Below, one piece after another: positions 36,215-46,823 of a stretch of 64,000 bases of DNA. Position 1 is the first letter of the stretch. Each line of letters opens with the position of its first letter. The stretch spans positions 430,841 to 494,840 of the forward strand of contig NZ_QXGS01000002.1 of the NCBI RefSeq assembly GCF_003604215.1. Direction: 5' to 3'. A model generated the notes under the pieces. That model did no database searches. It was given only the letters and a program-made list of their open reading frames with translations, and was not told the DNA's origin. A program made the position numbers and the translations under genes. The stretch is from Teichococcus vastitatis. Its GTDB lineage: Bacteria > Pseudomonadota > Alphaproteobacteria > Acetobacterales > Acetobacteraceae.

Positions 36215-36634
36215 TCAGGCCGGCACCAGGCCGTGGCGCAGCATCACCTCCCGCGCCCTGGCCGGGTCGGGCCGGCCGGGGCCGTTCACCACCTCGGCGA
36301 TCTCCTCGAAATAGGCGCGCCCGATGCTGCCCGGGGTGATGACCACCAGGGCACGGGCCACGTCATCATGCGGGTTCTCGTGGTGGTGCACGCTGCCGCG
36401 CGGGATAAAGACTACCTCGCCGACGCCCAGCTCCACCCTGCGGTCACCCACCGTGACGGTCAGCACGCCGGCCAGCCCGTATACCAGCTCGTCGGCATCC
36501 CGGTGCGAATGCGGCACCGGCACCCGCGCCCGCGGCGGCACGGTGAACTCGAACACGGTGGCGCCCGCTTCGCCGACCATGAAGCGCAGCTCCAGCTCGC
36601 CGATCCGCACCGTGTCGCCCTGGTTCGCCGTCAT
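36215..36634 (-). CDS. Small cupin-domain protein
   Basis: A 139-residue single-domain cupin. The metal motifs are visible: PHSHRDADELVYGLAGVLTV (motif 1, His/His/Glu) and PRGSVHHHENP (motif 2, His). Such proteins bind Fe, Mn or Zn and range from dioxygenases to sensors, so function cannot be assigned. The start at 36634 has an AGGAAG-like ribosome site. It is divergent from the solute-binding protein gene, 229 nt away. Confidence 0.85.
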   Translation of the reverse strand: MTANQGDTVRIGELELRFMVGEAGATVFEFTVPPRARVPVPHSHRDADELVYGLAGVLTVTVGDRRVELGVGEVVFIPRGSVHHHENPHDDVARALVVITPGSIGRAYFEEIAEVVNGPGRPDPARAREVMLRHGLVPA

Positions 36635-36863
36635 GCTCGTCTTCCTTGATCTGAGGCCACGTCATTCTGCGCCCTCGACGCGGCGCTGGGCAGTGCCAAA
36701 GCCACTGGCCGCCAGCCACCCCTGCGCGGCGGGGTGCCCTGGCCCTGGCCCGGCGCCCCCTCCCGCCGCCGCCGAGCCGCGCCATGGCCGCGCCCCCCAT
36801 GACGCCGCCATCATTCTGTGGTTCGCTTCCCGATCCTCCCGGTCTGCCGCAAGGAAGCGCCCG

Positions 36864-38468
36864 ATGCCCCGTCCCTGTCTGCCCAGCCTGATCGGCGCGG
36901 CCCTGGCCACGCTGCTCGCCGCCACGCCCGCCCCGGCGGCCACGCCGCGCGACTCCCTGGTGGTGGCCTGGAACATCGATGCCATCTCGACCTTCGACCC
37001 GGCGCAGATCGCCGAGGTCGTCACCAACGAGATCTTCGGCAACACCTGCGACAGCCTGGCCGCCTTCGACCCGGCCGATGAATCCAAGGTGGTTCCCGCC
37101 CTGGCCGAGCGCTGGGAGGTGTCGGAGGACGGGCTACGCATCACCTTCCACCTGCGCGACAAGCTGGTCTTCCCCGATGGCCGCCCCGCCACGGCCCAGG
37201 ACCTCGCCTGGTCGATGCAGCGCGTGGTGAAGCTGAACTTCGGCAACGCCGCGACCCTGACCGATTACGGCTTCACCCGCGACACTGTGGAGCAGCGCAT
37301 CACCGCGCCGGATGCACGCAGGCTGGTGCTGACGCTGGACAAACCCTACCCCGCCGGTCTGATCCTGCAGGCGATCGCCGCCAACCGGGTTTCCGTGCTG
37401 CTGGACCGCCAGACGCTGACCGCCAACCAGGTCGATGGCGACATGGGCCATCGCTGGCTCGCCAGCCGCACCGAATGCGTCGGCCCCTACCGCCTGCGGC
37501 AATGGAATTCCGGCGAGGTGGTGGTGCTGGAAGCCAACAAGGCCCATTGGGGCCCGGCGCCGAAGCTGCGGCGCATCATCATCCGCCATGTCGCCGAGGC
37601 CGGCACGCAGCGCCTGCTGCTGGAAAAGGGCGACATCGACGTGGCCCGCAACCTGACGCCCGAGGACATGCGGGCGCTGGAGCAGGCGCCCGGCGTGCGG
37701 CTGGAGCGCACCCGCAAGCCGACGCTGTTCTACTGGGGCTTCAACAGCGCCGACCCGGTCTTCGCGAAGGAGAAGGTGCGCCTCGCCATGCGCTACCTGG
37801 TGGATTACCAGGGGCTGGCCAACAGCGTGATGGCCTATGACGGCGTGGCGCGCGCCAGCTTCGTGCCGCTCGGCTCCTTCGGCGCGCTGAACGAGGCGGA
37901 AGGCCAGCCCTTCTCCCTCGACCTCGCCAAGGCGAAGCAGCTGCTGGCCGAAGCCGGCCATGCGGACGGCTTCGAGGCCGCCATGATCATCGGCAGCCAT
38001 CCCTACGGCCCGGCCATCGCGCAGAACATCCAGAACAACGCCGCCAAGATCGGCGTGCGCCTCCGGCTGGAGCAGATGGCCAATGCGCAGCTCTTCGCCA
38101 AGCATCGCGGGCGCGAGTTCCAGACGGCGCTGCTGGGCTGGGGCGCCGGCATGCCGGACGCGCACGCCAATGCGTCCCGCCTGATCTACAACCCGGACAA
38201 CCGGGCGGAGGCCAAGCTGACGCAATTCCCCTCCTGGCGCGCGGCCTTCCAGGACGAGGCCGCCAACAAGGTGGTCGAGGCCGCGCTGATGGAGCGCGAC
38301 GAGGAACAGCGCGCCGAGATGTACCGGCAGTTGCAGCGCGACATGATGCAGCGTGGCCCCGCCGCCTTTCTGTTCCAGACCGTCTACGTCGCCGGCGTGC
38401 GCGACACGGTGCGGAACTGGAGCTGGAATGGCTTCGCCACCTATTTCGACCGCGTTTCCAAGGAGTAG
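36864..38468 (+). CDS. ABC transporter family-5 (dipeptide-type) solute-binding protein
   Basis: A 534-residue periplasmic binding protein. Signal peptide about 1-25 (SLIGAALATLLAATPAPAA). The SBP_bac_5 fold follows: AWNIDAISTFDPAQIAEV, LRDKLVFPDGRPATAQDLAWSM, TRTECVGPYRLRQWNSGEVVVLEANKAHWG-like segment in the middle, and LDLAKAKQLLAEAGHADGF. The start at 36864 has AAGGA 9 nt upstream. A second family-5 binding protein follows 97 nt on; no permease or ATPase gene is adjacent, so either they serve transporters elsewhere or the operon is split. The ligand is unknown. Confidence 0.92.
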   Translation: MPRPCLPSLIGAALATLLAATPAPAATPRDSLVVAWNIDAISTFDPAQIAEVVTNEIFGNTCDSLAAFDPADESKVVPALAERWEVSEDGLRITFHLRDKLVFPDGRPATAQDLAWSMQRVVKLNFGNAATLTDYGFTRDTVEQRITAPDARRLVLTLDKPYPAGLILQAIAANRVSVLLDRQTLTANQVDGDMGHRWLASRTECVGPYRLRQWNSGEVVVLEANKAHWGPAPKLRRIIIRHVAEAGTQRLLLEKGDIDVARNLTPEDMRALEQAPGVRLERTRKPTLFYWGFNSADPVFAKEKVRLAMRYLVDYQGLANSVMAYDGVARASFVPLGSFGALNEAEGQPFSLDLAKAKQLLAEAGHADGFEAAMIIGSHPYGPAIAQNIQNNAAKIGVRLRLEQMANAQLFAKHRGREFQTALLGWGAGMPDAHANASRLIYNPDNRAEAKLTQFPSWRAAFQDEAANKVVEAALMERDEEQRAEMYRQLQRDMMQRGPAAFLFQTVYVAGVRDTVRNWSWNGFATYFDRVSKE

Positions 38469-38565
38469 CCCGCCCGCGCCGCCGTCTTGCGGGCGGCGGG
38501 CAAGTCCCTATCGTGCCGGATCCGGTGGCGGTGTCCGGCGCCGGCACGACCAAGGGAGCCTTCCG

Positions 38566-40155
38566 ATGACCTCGTTCCACCGACGCACCCTGCTGAAGGC
38601 TGCGGCCGGCGTGCCGCTGTTGCCGGCGCTGTCCATGCCGGCCCTCGCGCAGAACACGGCCGCCACCACGCTGCGCTTCATTCCCCAGGCCAACCTGACC
38701 GCGCTGGACCCGGTCTGGACCACCGCCACCGTCACCGGCAACCACGGCTACTACGTCTTCGACACCCTGTATTCGCTGGATTCCAAGGGCCGCGTGCAGC
38801 CGCAGATGGCCGAGGGCCACGAGGTGTCGGAGGACGGCAAGACCTGGCGCATCCGGCTCCGCCCCGGCCTGAAGTTCCACGACAACGAGCCGGTGCGCGC
38901 CGCCGACTGCATCGCCAGCGTGAAGCGCTGGGCGGTGCGCGACCCGTTCGGCCAGCTGCTGGCCAAGGTCACCGAGGAATGGCGCGCGGTGGATGACCGC
39001 ACCCTGGAGATCCGCCTCAACCGGCCCTTCCCGCTGCTGCTGACGGCGCTCGGCAAGGACACCAACTGCGCCTTCATCATGCCCGAGCGCCTGGCGCAGA
39101 CCGACGCCACCAAGGCGATCACCGAGATGGTGGGCTCCGGCCCGTACCGCTTCCTGCCCGCCGAGTTCAACTCCGGCAGCCGCGTCGCCTATGCCAAGTT
39201 CGACGGCTACGTGCCGCGCCAGGAGGCGCCGGACTGGGCCACCGGCGCCAAGGTGGCGCATTTCCAGCGCATCGAATGGAACATCATCACCGATCCCGCC
39301 ACCGCGGCCGGCGCGCTGATGAATGGCGAGGTGGATTGGTGGGAGCGGCCCCTGGCCGACCTGCAGCCGATGCTGGCGCGCAACAAGGACATCCGGCGCG
39401 AGGTGCTGGACAAGGCCGGCCGCATGGCCCTGGCGCGGCTGAACTGCCTGCAGCCGCCCTTCAACGACGTGAAGGTCCGCCGCGCCGTGCTGTGCTCGGT
39501 GATCCAGGAGAACTACATGCGGGCGTCGCAGGGCGACGACACCGCCGCCTGGACCGACACCCGCTCGGTCTGGCCGAAGCACACGCCCTACTACGCCGAC
39601 AACAAGGACCTGATGCCGGGCGACCTCGACCGCGCCCGCGCGATGCTGAAGGAATCCGGCTATTCCGGGCAGAAGGTCGCCATCATCAGCCCGACCGACT
39701 TCCCCGATATCGGCCCGCTCGGCCATGTCAGCGCCGATGCGCTGGCGCAGATCGGCATGAATGTGGACCTGATGGAAAGCGACTGGGGCACGGTGATCCA
39801 GCGCCGCAACTCGCGCGAGCCGGTGGAGAAGGGCGGCTGGAGCATGTTCCACACCACCGGCGGCGCCACCTTCTACGGCAGCCCCGCCATGTCGCCGCTG
39901 GCGCGCGGCCAGGGCGAGGAAGGCTGGTTCGGCTGGTACAAGAGCGAGCGGGCCGAGGCGCTCACGGAGGAATGGCTCTACGCGCCGGACGAGCCGGCGC
40001 AGAAGAAGGTCGCGGCCGAGCTCGGCCGGCTGGCGCTAGAGGAGGTGGCGACGGTGCCGCTCGGCCAGTTCACCATCAGAACGGCCTTCCGCTCCAGCCT
40101 GACCGGAATCATCGAGGGCACGGCCCCCTATCCCTGGGGCGTGAGGCGGGCCTGA
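38566..40155 (+). CDS. Second ABC transporter family-5 solute-binding protein
   Basis: A 529-residue paralogue of the preceding protein with a Tat-like leader (HRRTLLKAAAGVPLLPALSM, cut near residue 29 after ALAQ). Core motifs are RFIPQANLTALDPVWTTA, LRPGLKFHDNEPVRAADCIASVKRW, GSGPYRFLPAEF and DLDRARAMLKESGYSGQKV. The start at 38566 has AAGGGAG upstream. The two paralogues are clearly diverged from each other and use different export leaders, so they probably bind different ligands. Confidence 0.92.
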   Translation: MTSFHRRTLLKAAAGVPLLPALSMPALAQNTAATTLRFIPQANLTALDPVWTTATVTGNHGYYVFDTLYSLDSKGRVQPQMAEGHEVSEDGKTWRIRLRPGLKFHDNEPVRAADCIASVKRWAVRDPFGQLLAKVTEEWRAVDDRTLEIRLNRPFPLLLTALGKDTNCAFIMPERLAQTDATKAITEMVGSGPYRFLPAEFNSGSRVAYAKFDGYVPRQEAPDWATGAKVAHFQRIEWNIITDPATAAGALMNGEVDWWERPLADLQPMLARNKDIRREVLDKAGRMALARLNCLQPPFNDVKVRRAVLCSVIQENYMRASQGDDTAAWTDTRSVWPKHTPYYADNKDLMPGDLDRARAMLKESGYSGQKVAIISPTDFPDIGPLGHVSADALAQIGMNVDLMESDWGTVIQRRNSREPVEKGGWSMFHTTGGATFYGSPAMSPLARGQGEEGWFGWYKSERAEALTEEWLYAPDEPAQKKVAAELGRLALEEVATVPLGQFTIRTAFRSSLTGIIEGTAPYPWGVRRA

Positions 40156-40163
40156 GGCAGAGC

Positions 40164-40181
40164 GGGGCCGCCGGCGGCCCC
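40164..40181 (+). terminator. Hairpin after the second solute-binding protein gene
   Basis: A perfect 18 nt GC palindrome (9 nt arms) starting 9 nt after the stop. No T-run. Confidence 0.45.
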
Positions 40182-40388
40182 ACCCGCCATGATTGAATTG
40201 CCCCGGCGCCGCATCGCGGGTTCCGCCCGCCACGCGCCGGGGCGGCTTAACCAGGGCACGGTTAACGCCGGAAAGGCCGAACCCAGGCAACAGCTTAGGC
40301 TTCTTCGCAGGCGCGAGACGACTGGGTTTCCGACCGCGCCGCATCCCGACATAAAGGGACGCTGGAATGCTCGGGAGCCCGCATCATC

Positions 40389-42686
<2,298 letters not shown>

Positions 42687-42694
42687 TCCGGCCG

Positions 42695-42723
42695 CGGAGG
42701 GGGAGGCGCCGCCTCCCCCTCCG
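42695..42723. terminator. Hairpin between convergent maeB and quinone-oxidoreductase-like gene
   Basis: A 13 bp perfect stem (42695-42707 with 42711-42723) with a GCC loop, 8 nt after the maeB stop and 19 nt from the opposite stop. No T-run. Confidence 0.6.
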
Positions 42724-42742
42724 GCCGCCCCCTTCGGGCCGC

Positions 42743-43756
42743 TCAGAAGCCTTCCAGCACCACCTTGCCGCGGGTGCGGCCGCTTTCCAGCAGCGCATGC
42801 GCCTGCCGCAGGTTGGCGGCGTTGATCGGCGACAGGCGCTGCGTCACGGTGGAGCGCAGCCGGCCGGCATCCACCAGCCGCGACACATCGTTCAGCAACG
42901 CGCCCTGCGCCGCCATGTCGGGCGTCCCGAACAGGGAGCGGGTGAACATCAGCTCCCAATGCACCGACACCGATTTACGCTTGAAGCGCAGCACGTCGAG
43001 CGCGTCCGGGTCGTCGATCAGCGCGAAGCGGCCCTGCGGCGCGATCAGCTCGGCGATCTCCGCCAGGTGCCGGTGCGTCTCGGTGGTGGAGAACACAAAG
43101 CCCGGGGCGCCGAGGCCCAGTGCCGCCACCTGCGCCGCCAGCGGCCGGCTGTGGTCCACCACGTGCTGCGCGCCCATCTCCCGCACCCATCCGGCGGTTT
43201 CCGGGCGGGAGGCGGTGGCGATCACCGCCAGCCCGGTCAGCGCCCGCACCAGCTGGATGGCGACCGAGCCGACGCCGCCGGCCCCGCCGATGATCAGGAT
43301 GGCCTCCGCCGCGCCCGGCACCGGGCGATGAATGTCGAGGCGGTGGAACAGCGCCTCCCAGGCGGTGATGGCGGTCAGCGGCAACGCCGCCACCTCGGCC
43401 GGGGCGAGGGAGGCGGGCGCGCGGCCGACGATCCGCTCATCCACCAGGTGGAACTCGCTGTTGGTGCCGGGGCGGATCAGGGAGCCGGCGTAGAACACCG
43501 GGTCGCCCACCGCGAAGCCCGTCACTTCCGGCCCCACCGCCGCCACCGTGCCGGCGGCGTCCCAGCCCAGCACCTTCCACGCGCCCGGATCCGGCGCGGC
43601 GCTGCGGCGGACTTTCGTATCCACCGGGTTCACCGACACCGCCCGCACCGCCACCAGCAGGTCCCGCCCGGTGGGCTCCGGCTTCGGCAGCTCGATGTCG
43701 AGGAGGGAATCGGCGCGCTCGATGGCGCCGGGCTCGCGGTAACCAACACTCTTCAT
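42743..43756 (-). CDS. Zinc-type alcohol dehydrogenase-like / quinone oxidoreductase (MDR family)
   Basis: A 337-residue medium-chain dehydrogenase/reductase of the ZADH/QOR type: VGYREPGAIERADSLLDIELP, VRAVSVNPVDTKVRRS, GWDAAGTVAAVGPEVTGFAVGDPVFYAG, and the NADPH-binding loop IIGGAGGVGSVAIQL. The zinc-ligand cysteines of true alcohol dehydrogenases are absent, so a zinc-free NADPH quinone or enone reductase is likely. The start at 43756 has GGAG 9-10 nt upstream. Divergence from an HxlR regulator, a common sensor of reactive electrophiles, supports a detoxifying role. Confidence 0.9.
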   Translation of the reverse strand: MKSVGYREPGAIERADSLLDIELPKPEPTGRDLLVAVRAVSVNPVDTKVRRSAAPDPGAWKVLGWDAAGTVAAVGPEVTGFAVGDPVFYAGSLIRPGTNSEFHLVDERIVGRAPASLAPAEVAALPLTAITAWEALFHRLDIHRPVPGAAEAILIIGGAGGVGSVAIQLVRALTGLAVIATASRPETAGWVREMGAQHVVDHSRPLAAQVAALGLGAPGFVFSTTETHRHLAEIAELIAPQGRFALIDDPDALDVLRFKRKSVSVHWELMFTRSLFGTPDMAAQGALLNDVSRLVDAGRLRSTVTQRLSPINAANLRQAHALLESGRTRGKVVLEGF

Positions 43757-43854
43757 GACGCCGTCTCCAACTGGATGGGACCGCACGTTAGGCCTAGTGT
43801 CGGGGCGCGTGGATACGCACAAGCACCGCCCATAGTGTCAGAAGGGATACCACC
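43757..43854. promoter_or_regulatory. Divergent promoter/operator region between MDR reductase and HxlR genes
   Basis: 98 nt between the two divergent starts. It holds two copies of TAGTGTC in direct orientation (43795-43801 and 43833-43839) and a GCGT-GGAT-ACGC inverted repeat at 43807-43818. These are candidate binding sites for the HxlR protein. No experimentally defined motif is being matched. Confidence 0.4.
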
Positions 43855-44226
43855 CTGGCCAAGCCCCGCCATTCCCGGCTGGATTGCAACCCGGGCTGCG
43901 CCGTCGAGGCGACGTTGCGGCTGATCGACGGCAAGTGGAAGGGCGTGATCCTGTTCCACCTGCTGGACGGCACGGCCCGCTTCAACGCCATCCGCCGCCG
44001 CATTCCCGGCGTCACGCCGCGCATGCTGACCAACCAGCTGCGCGAGCTGGAGCAGGACGGCCTGATCCTGCGCCAAGTATACGCCGAGGTGCCGCCCCGC
44101 GTGGAATACAGCCTCACCGAGCGCGGCCGCAGCCTGGCGCCCGTGCTGGAAGCGCTGCGGAGCTGGGGCGATGCGAATCTCACCTTGTTCGGCGCGGCGC
44201 CCCCTCCGGCGGTGGCCGCCGCCTGA
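43855..44226 (+). CDS. HxlR-family winged-helix regulator, apparent CTG start
   Basis: A 123-residue winged helix-turn-helix of the HxlR/DUF24 family: the conserved cysteine segment [57 protein letters not shown] and [19 protein letters not shown]. The family needs the region before LIDGKWKG, including the redox or electrophile-sensing Cys. In this frame no ATG, GTG or TTG occurs upstream of it: the first is a TTG at 43915, which would delete the Cys segment. A CTG at 43855 lies 8 nt after AAGGG (43842-43846) and gives (M)[15 protein letters not shown] therefore place the start there. It is divergent from the likely target reductase. Confidence 0.8.
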   Translation: MAKPRHSRLDCNPGCAVEATLRLIDGKWKGVILFHLLDGTARFNAIRRRIPGVTPRMLTNQLRELEQDGLILRQVYAEVPPRVEYSLTERGRSLAPVLEALRSWGDANLTLFGAAPPPAVAAA

Positions 44227-44264
44227 GGGCGGCGGCCCAGGCGGGCGGACCAGGCGGGCGGCCC

Positions 44265-45089
44265 TTACTCGGCGAGGCCCAGCCGCACCAGATGCGCCGC
44301 CCCTTCCGGCAGCGTCGCCTTGTCGCGCAGCTCCAGGATCAGGCGCGGGTTGGAGTTGAGGCCGGCCAGCGCCTCGAACAGGCCGGGCCACAGGATGGTG
44401 CCGCGGCCCGGCGCCCAGTGGCGGTCGGCATGGCCGTCCGTGTCCTGCAGGTGGACGTGGTGCAGCGCGTCGCCCGCCAGCCGGACGTGGAAATCGACCG
44501 GCGGGGCGCCGGTGGAGCAATGGGCATAATGTGCGTGGCCGGTGTCGAGCGAGACGCGCACCGCCGGGCTGTTGAAGGAGGCGGCCAGCGCCACGCGGTC
44601 CATCGGGTCCTTGTCCTCGATGTTCTCGATCACCAGGGTGCAGCCCTGGCTCTCGGCACGGGCGACGACCTCCTTCAGCGTCAGGTGGACCCGCTCGGCC
44701 AGCTGGGCGCGGGCGCCGGGAAAGGCGTCGAGGTTGTTGTTGTCCCAGGTGGTGAAGGGCGAGTGGATCACCATCTGGTCGGCGCCCAGGAAGGCGCAGC
44801 ATTCCAGCCCCTGCAGCAGGCGGCGGCGCACCACGGCGCGGATCTCCGGGTCGTGGCTGTCGATCTTGAAGCCCCAGAACGGGCCGTGCAGCCCGCGCCG
44901 GCCGGTGTGGCCGTCCAGCAGGCGGCGGGTTTCCTCGGCCAGCGGGCGCCAGTCATCGTCCAGCGCGGCGGCGGTGTGGAAATCCTGCAGCTCGATGTCG
45001 CGCTGCCGGTCCATCACCCAGCCGAGATGCGTCATCAGGCCGTTGAGGCCGAGGGCGGCGCCGAGGATCGGCTTCGGGCGGTCAGTCAT
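44265..45089 (-). CDS. Sugar phosphate isomerase/epimerase-like TIM-barrel protein
   Basis: A 274-residue protein of the xylose-isomerase-like TIM barrel superfamily. Putative metal-site segments are VIHSPFTTWDNNN, LVIENIEDKDP (Glu), VSLDTGHAHYAH (Asp, His), HHVHLQDTDGHADRHWAPGRG (His, Asp) and LILELRDK (Glu). The substrate cannot be deduced. The start at 45089 has GGGGAG upstream. It follows folD on the same strand 110 nt downstream and is convergent with the HxlR gene. Confidence 0.85.
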   Translation of the reverse strand: MTDRPKPILGAALGLNGLMTHLGWVMDRQRDIELQDFHTAAALDDDWRPLAEETRRLLDGHTGRRGLHGPFWGFKIDSHDPEIRAVVRRRLLQGLECCAFLGADQMVIHSPFTTWDNNNLDAFPGARAQLAERVHLTLKEVVARAESQGCTLVIENIEDKDPMDRVALAASFNSPAVRVSLDTGHAHYAHCSTGAPPVDFHVRLAGDALHHVHLQDTDGHADRHWAPGRGTILWPGLFEALAGLNSNPRLILELRDKATLPEGAAHLVRLGLAE

Positions 45090-45199
45090 GCGATGGTCAC
45101 TCCCCTGTCGGATGAGCGTCCGATTAGGCGAGCGAGGCTGCGATCGTGTGACGCTTCCGCCAAGAAGCGATGACGGCGCAGGAACCGGCCGGGGCGGCC

Positions 45200-46042
45200 T
45201 CAGCCGCGGCGGGCGATCGCCGCCTCCACGGTGTTCTCCAGCAGGCAGGCGATGGTCATCGGCCCGACGCCGCCCGGCACCGGGGTGATGGCGCCCGCGT
45301 GCTGCCGGACGGCGGCGAAATCCACGTCCCCCGCCAGCCTGCCATCCGGCAAACGGTTGATGCCCACATCGATCACCGTGGCGCCCTCCGCCACCCAGTC
45401 GCCGCGCACCATCCCGGCCCGGCCCACCGCCGCCACCAGGATCTCGGCCCGGCGGCATTCGGCAGCCAGGTCGCGCGTGCGCGAATGCACCACGGTGACG
45501 GTGGCGTCGGCGGCCAGCAGCAGCGCCGCCATCGGCTTGCCGACGATGTTGGAGCGGCCCACCACCACCGCCCGCGCGCCCGGCAGGGCGGCGCCGGCGG
45601 CGGCCAGCAGGTGCATCACCCCCTTCGGCGTGCAGGGCACCAGCCCGCGCTGCCCGGTGGCCAGCAGGCCGGCATTCATCGCATGGAAGCCGTCCACGTC
45701 CTTGGCCGGGTCGATGGCGGCCAGCACCTTCAGCGCGTCGATCTGCGGCGGCAGCGGCAGCTGCACCAGGATGCCGTCCACCTCCGGATCGGCGTTCAGC
45801 CGCGCCACGGTGGCAAGCAGCGCGGCCTCGGAGGTGTCCGCCGGCATCTGCATCGTGGCGCTGTTCAGCCCCGCCCCCTGCGCCGCGCGGTCCTTGTTGC
45901 GGACATACACGCCGCTGGCCGGGTCGTCGCCCACGCGCACCACGCGCAGCCCCGGCGCGAAGGGCAGGGTGGCGACCCGGGCCGCGACGCGGGCGCGCAG
46001 CTCCGCCGCCACGGCCTTGCCGTCGATGATGCGTGCGCTCAT
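45200..46042 (-). CDS. folD: Methylenetetrahydrofolate dehydrogenase / methenyltetrahydrofolate cyclohydrolase
   Basis: Interconverts one-carbon units on tetrahydrofolate and supplies formyl-THF and NADPH. At 280 residues it has normal length. Signatures: [14 protein letters not shown] (catalytic Lys in the YVxxK motif), [31 protein letters not shown] and [18 protein letters not shown]. The ATG overlaps the stop of the DUF167 gene by 4 nt. Confidence 0.97.
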   Translation of the reverse strand: MSARIIDGKAVAAELRARVAARVATLPFAPGLRVVRVGDDPASGVYVRNKDRAAQGAGLNSATMQMPADTSEAALLATVARLNADPEVDGILVQLPLPPQIDALKVLAAIDPAKDVDGFHAMNAGLLATGQRGLVPCTPKGVMHLLAAAGAALPGARAVVVGRSNIVGKPMAALLLAADATVTVVHSRTRDLAAECRRAEILVAAVGRAGMVRGDWVAEGATVIDVGINRLPDGRLAGDVDFAAVRQHAGAITPVPGGVGPMTIACLLENTVEAAIARRG

Positions 46043-46326
46043 GCCAGTCTCTCCAGTGCATCCGCCAGCCGGGCCGGGTCGCCCGCGATCCGGCAGGTCT
46101 TCTCGCGCGAGGCGGCGCCCTGCACCACCGCGATGGCCGAAGGCGGAACACCCAGCGCGCCCGCCAGCAGGGCGCAGATGGCCCGGTTGGCGCGCCCATC
46201 CTCCGGCGCCTCGGCCACGGCCAGCTTCAGCCGCGCCCCGTCCACGCCCTCGATCCAGCCGGCAAGCCCCGGGCGGCGGGATTTCGGCTGCGCCTTGACG
46301 CGCAGCTCCACCCCGCCGGCCACCAC
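46039..46326 (-). CDS. DUF167 (YggU-type) protein
   Basis: A 95-residue protein of the DUF167 fold: [69 protein letters not shown]. Function unknown across the family. A GTG start is used: candidates at 46326, 46323 and 46311; 46326 gives the full beta strand and lies 11 nt after the yggT stop. Upstream of it the frame is open for 1 kb, but that is the tRNA and integrase region. yggT-DUF167 is a very common pair, here coupled to folD. Confidence 0.85.
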   Translation of the reverse strand: MVAGGVELRVKAQPKSRRPGLAGWIEGVDGARLKLAVAEAPEDGRANRAICALLAGALGVPPSAIAVVQGAASREKTCRIAGDPARLADALERLA

Positions 46327-46337
46327 CCGCCAGCCAC

Positions 46338-46631
46338 TCAGCCGGCCACCAGCGGCCACAGCGTGGTCCACAGGAAGATCCTGAGCGCGTAGAGCAGCAG
46401 GATCAGGATCATCGGCGAGATGTCGATGCCGCCGAGATTGGGCAGGAAATTGCGGATCGGCCGCAGCACCGGCTCGGTGATCTTGTGCAGGAAGTCGCCG
46501 ATCGCCCACACGAAGCGGTTGCGCGTGTCGAGGACGTTGAAGGACACCAGGATGCTGAACACCGCAGCGATGATCAGGGCCCAGACATAAAGACCGATCG
46601 CCTGATCGACGAACCAGAACACTGCGTACAT
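46338..46631 (-). CDS. YggT-family membrane protein
   Basis: A 97-residue protein with two hydrophobic hairpins: [21 protein letters not shown] and [24 protein letters not shown], around the conserved middle segment [23 protein letters not shown]. YggT proteins have an ill-defined role in osmotic response and cell division. Several close ATGs exist (46658, 46643, 46637, 46631); 46631 is chosen because GGGGA precedes it by about 5 nt. Confidence 0.88.
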   Translation of the reverse strand: MYAVFWFVDQAIGLYVWALIIAAVFSILVSFNVLDTRNRFVWAIGDFLHKITEPVLRPIRNFLPNLGGIDISPMILILLLYALRIFLWTTLWPLVAG

Positions 46632-46737
46632 AGCCATCCCCATCGGTGAGGCATCCATCTACGAAGCCCAAGCCCGGGCGGCAAGCACCGCTTGACTTGT
46701 TGTGAGCCGTCGGGGATAAGCCGGCCACCGCGCGTGT

Positions 46738-46813
46738 GGGGCTGTAGCTCAGATGGGAGAGCGCCTCGTTCGCAATGAGGAGGTCAGGGGTTCGATTCCC
46801 CTCAGCTCCACCA
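46738..46813 (+). tRNA. tRNA-Ala (anticodon CGC)
   Basis: A complete cloverleaf: acceptor GGGGCTG pairing with CAGCTCC and containing the alanine identity pair G3-U70, D-arm GCTC/GAGC, anticodon stem CCTCG/TGAGG with loop TTCGCAA (anticodon CGC, reading GCG), T-arm AGGGG/CCCCT with TTCGATT, discriminator A and an encoded CCA at 46811-46813. Its 3' end is the attachment site of the element to its right. Confidence 0.96.
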
Positions 46814-46815
46814 CC
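46799..46815 (+). repeat. Candidate attL: 3' end of tRNA-Ala
   Basis: The 17 nt CCCTCAGCTCCACCACC occurs here, covering the tRNA acceptor end plus CCA, and again exactly at 52371-52387. Such a duplication is what integration into a tRNA 3' end leaves behind. Beyond the exact core both copies continue with GGCGG and are preceded by TTCCC, each offset by a single C. Confidence 0.7.
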
Positions 46816-46823
46816 CGGCGGCC

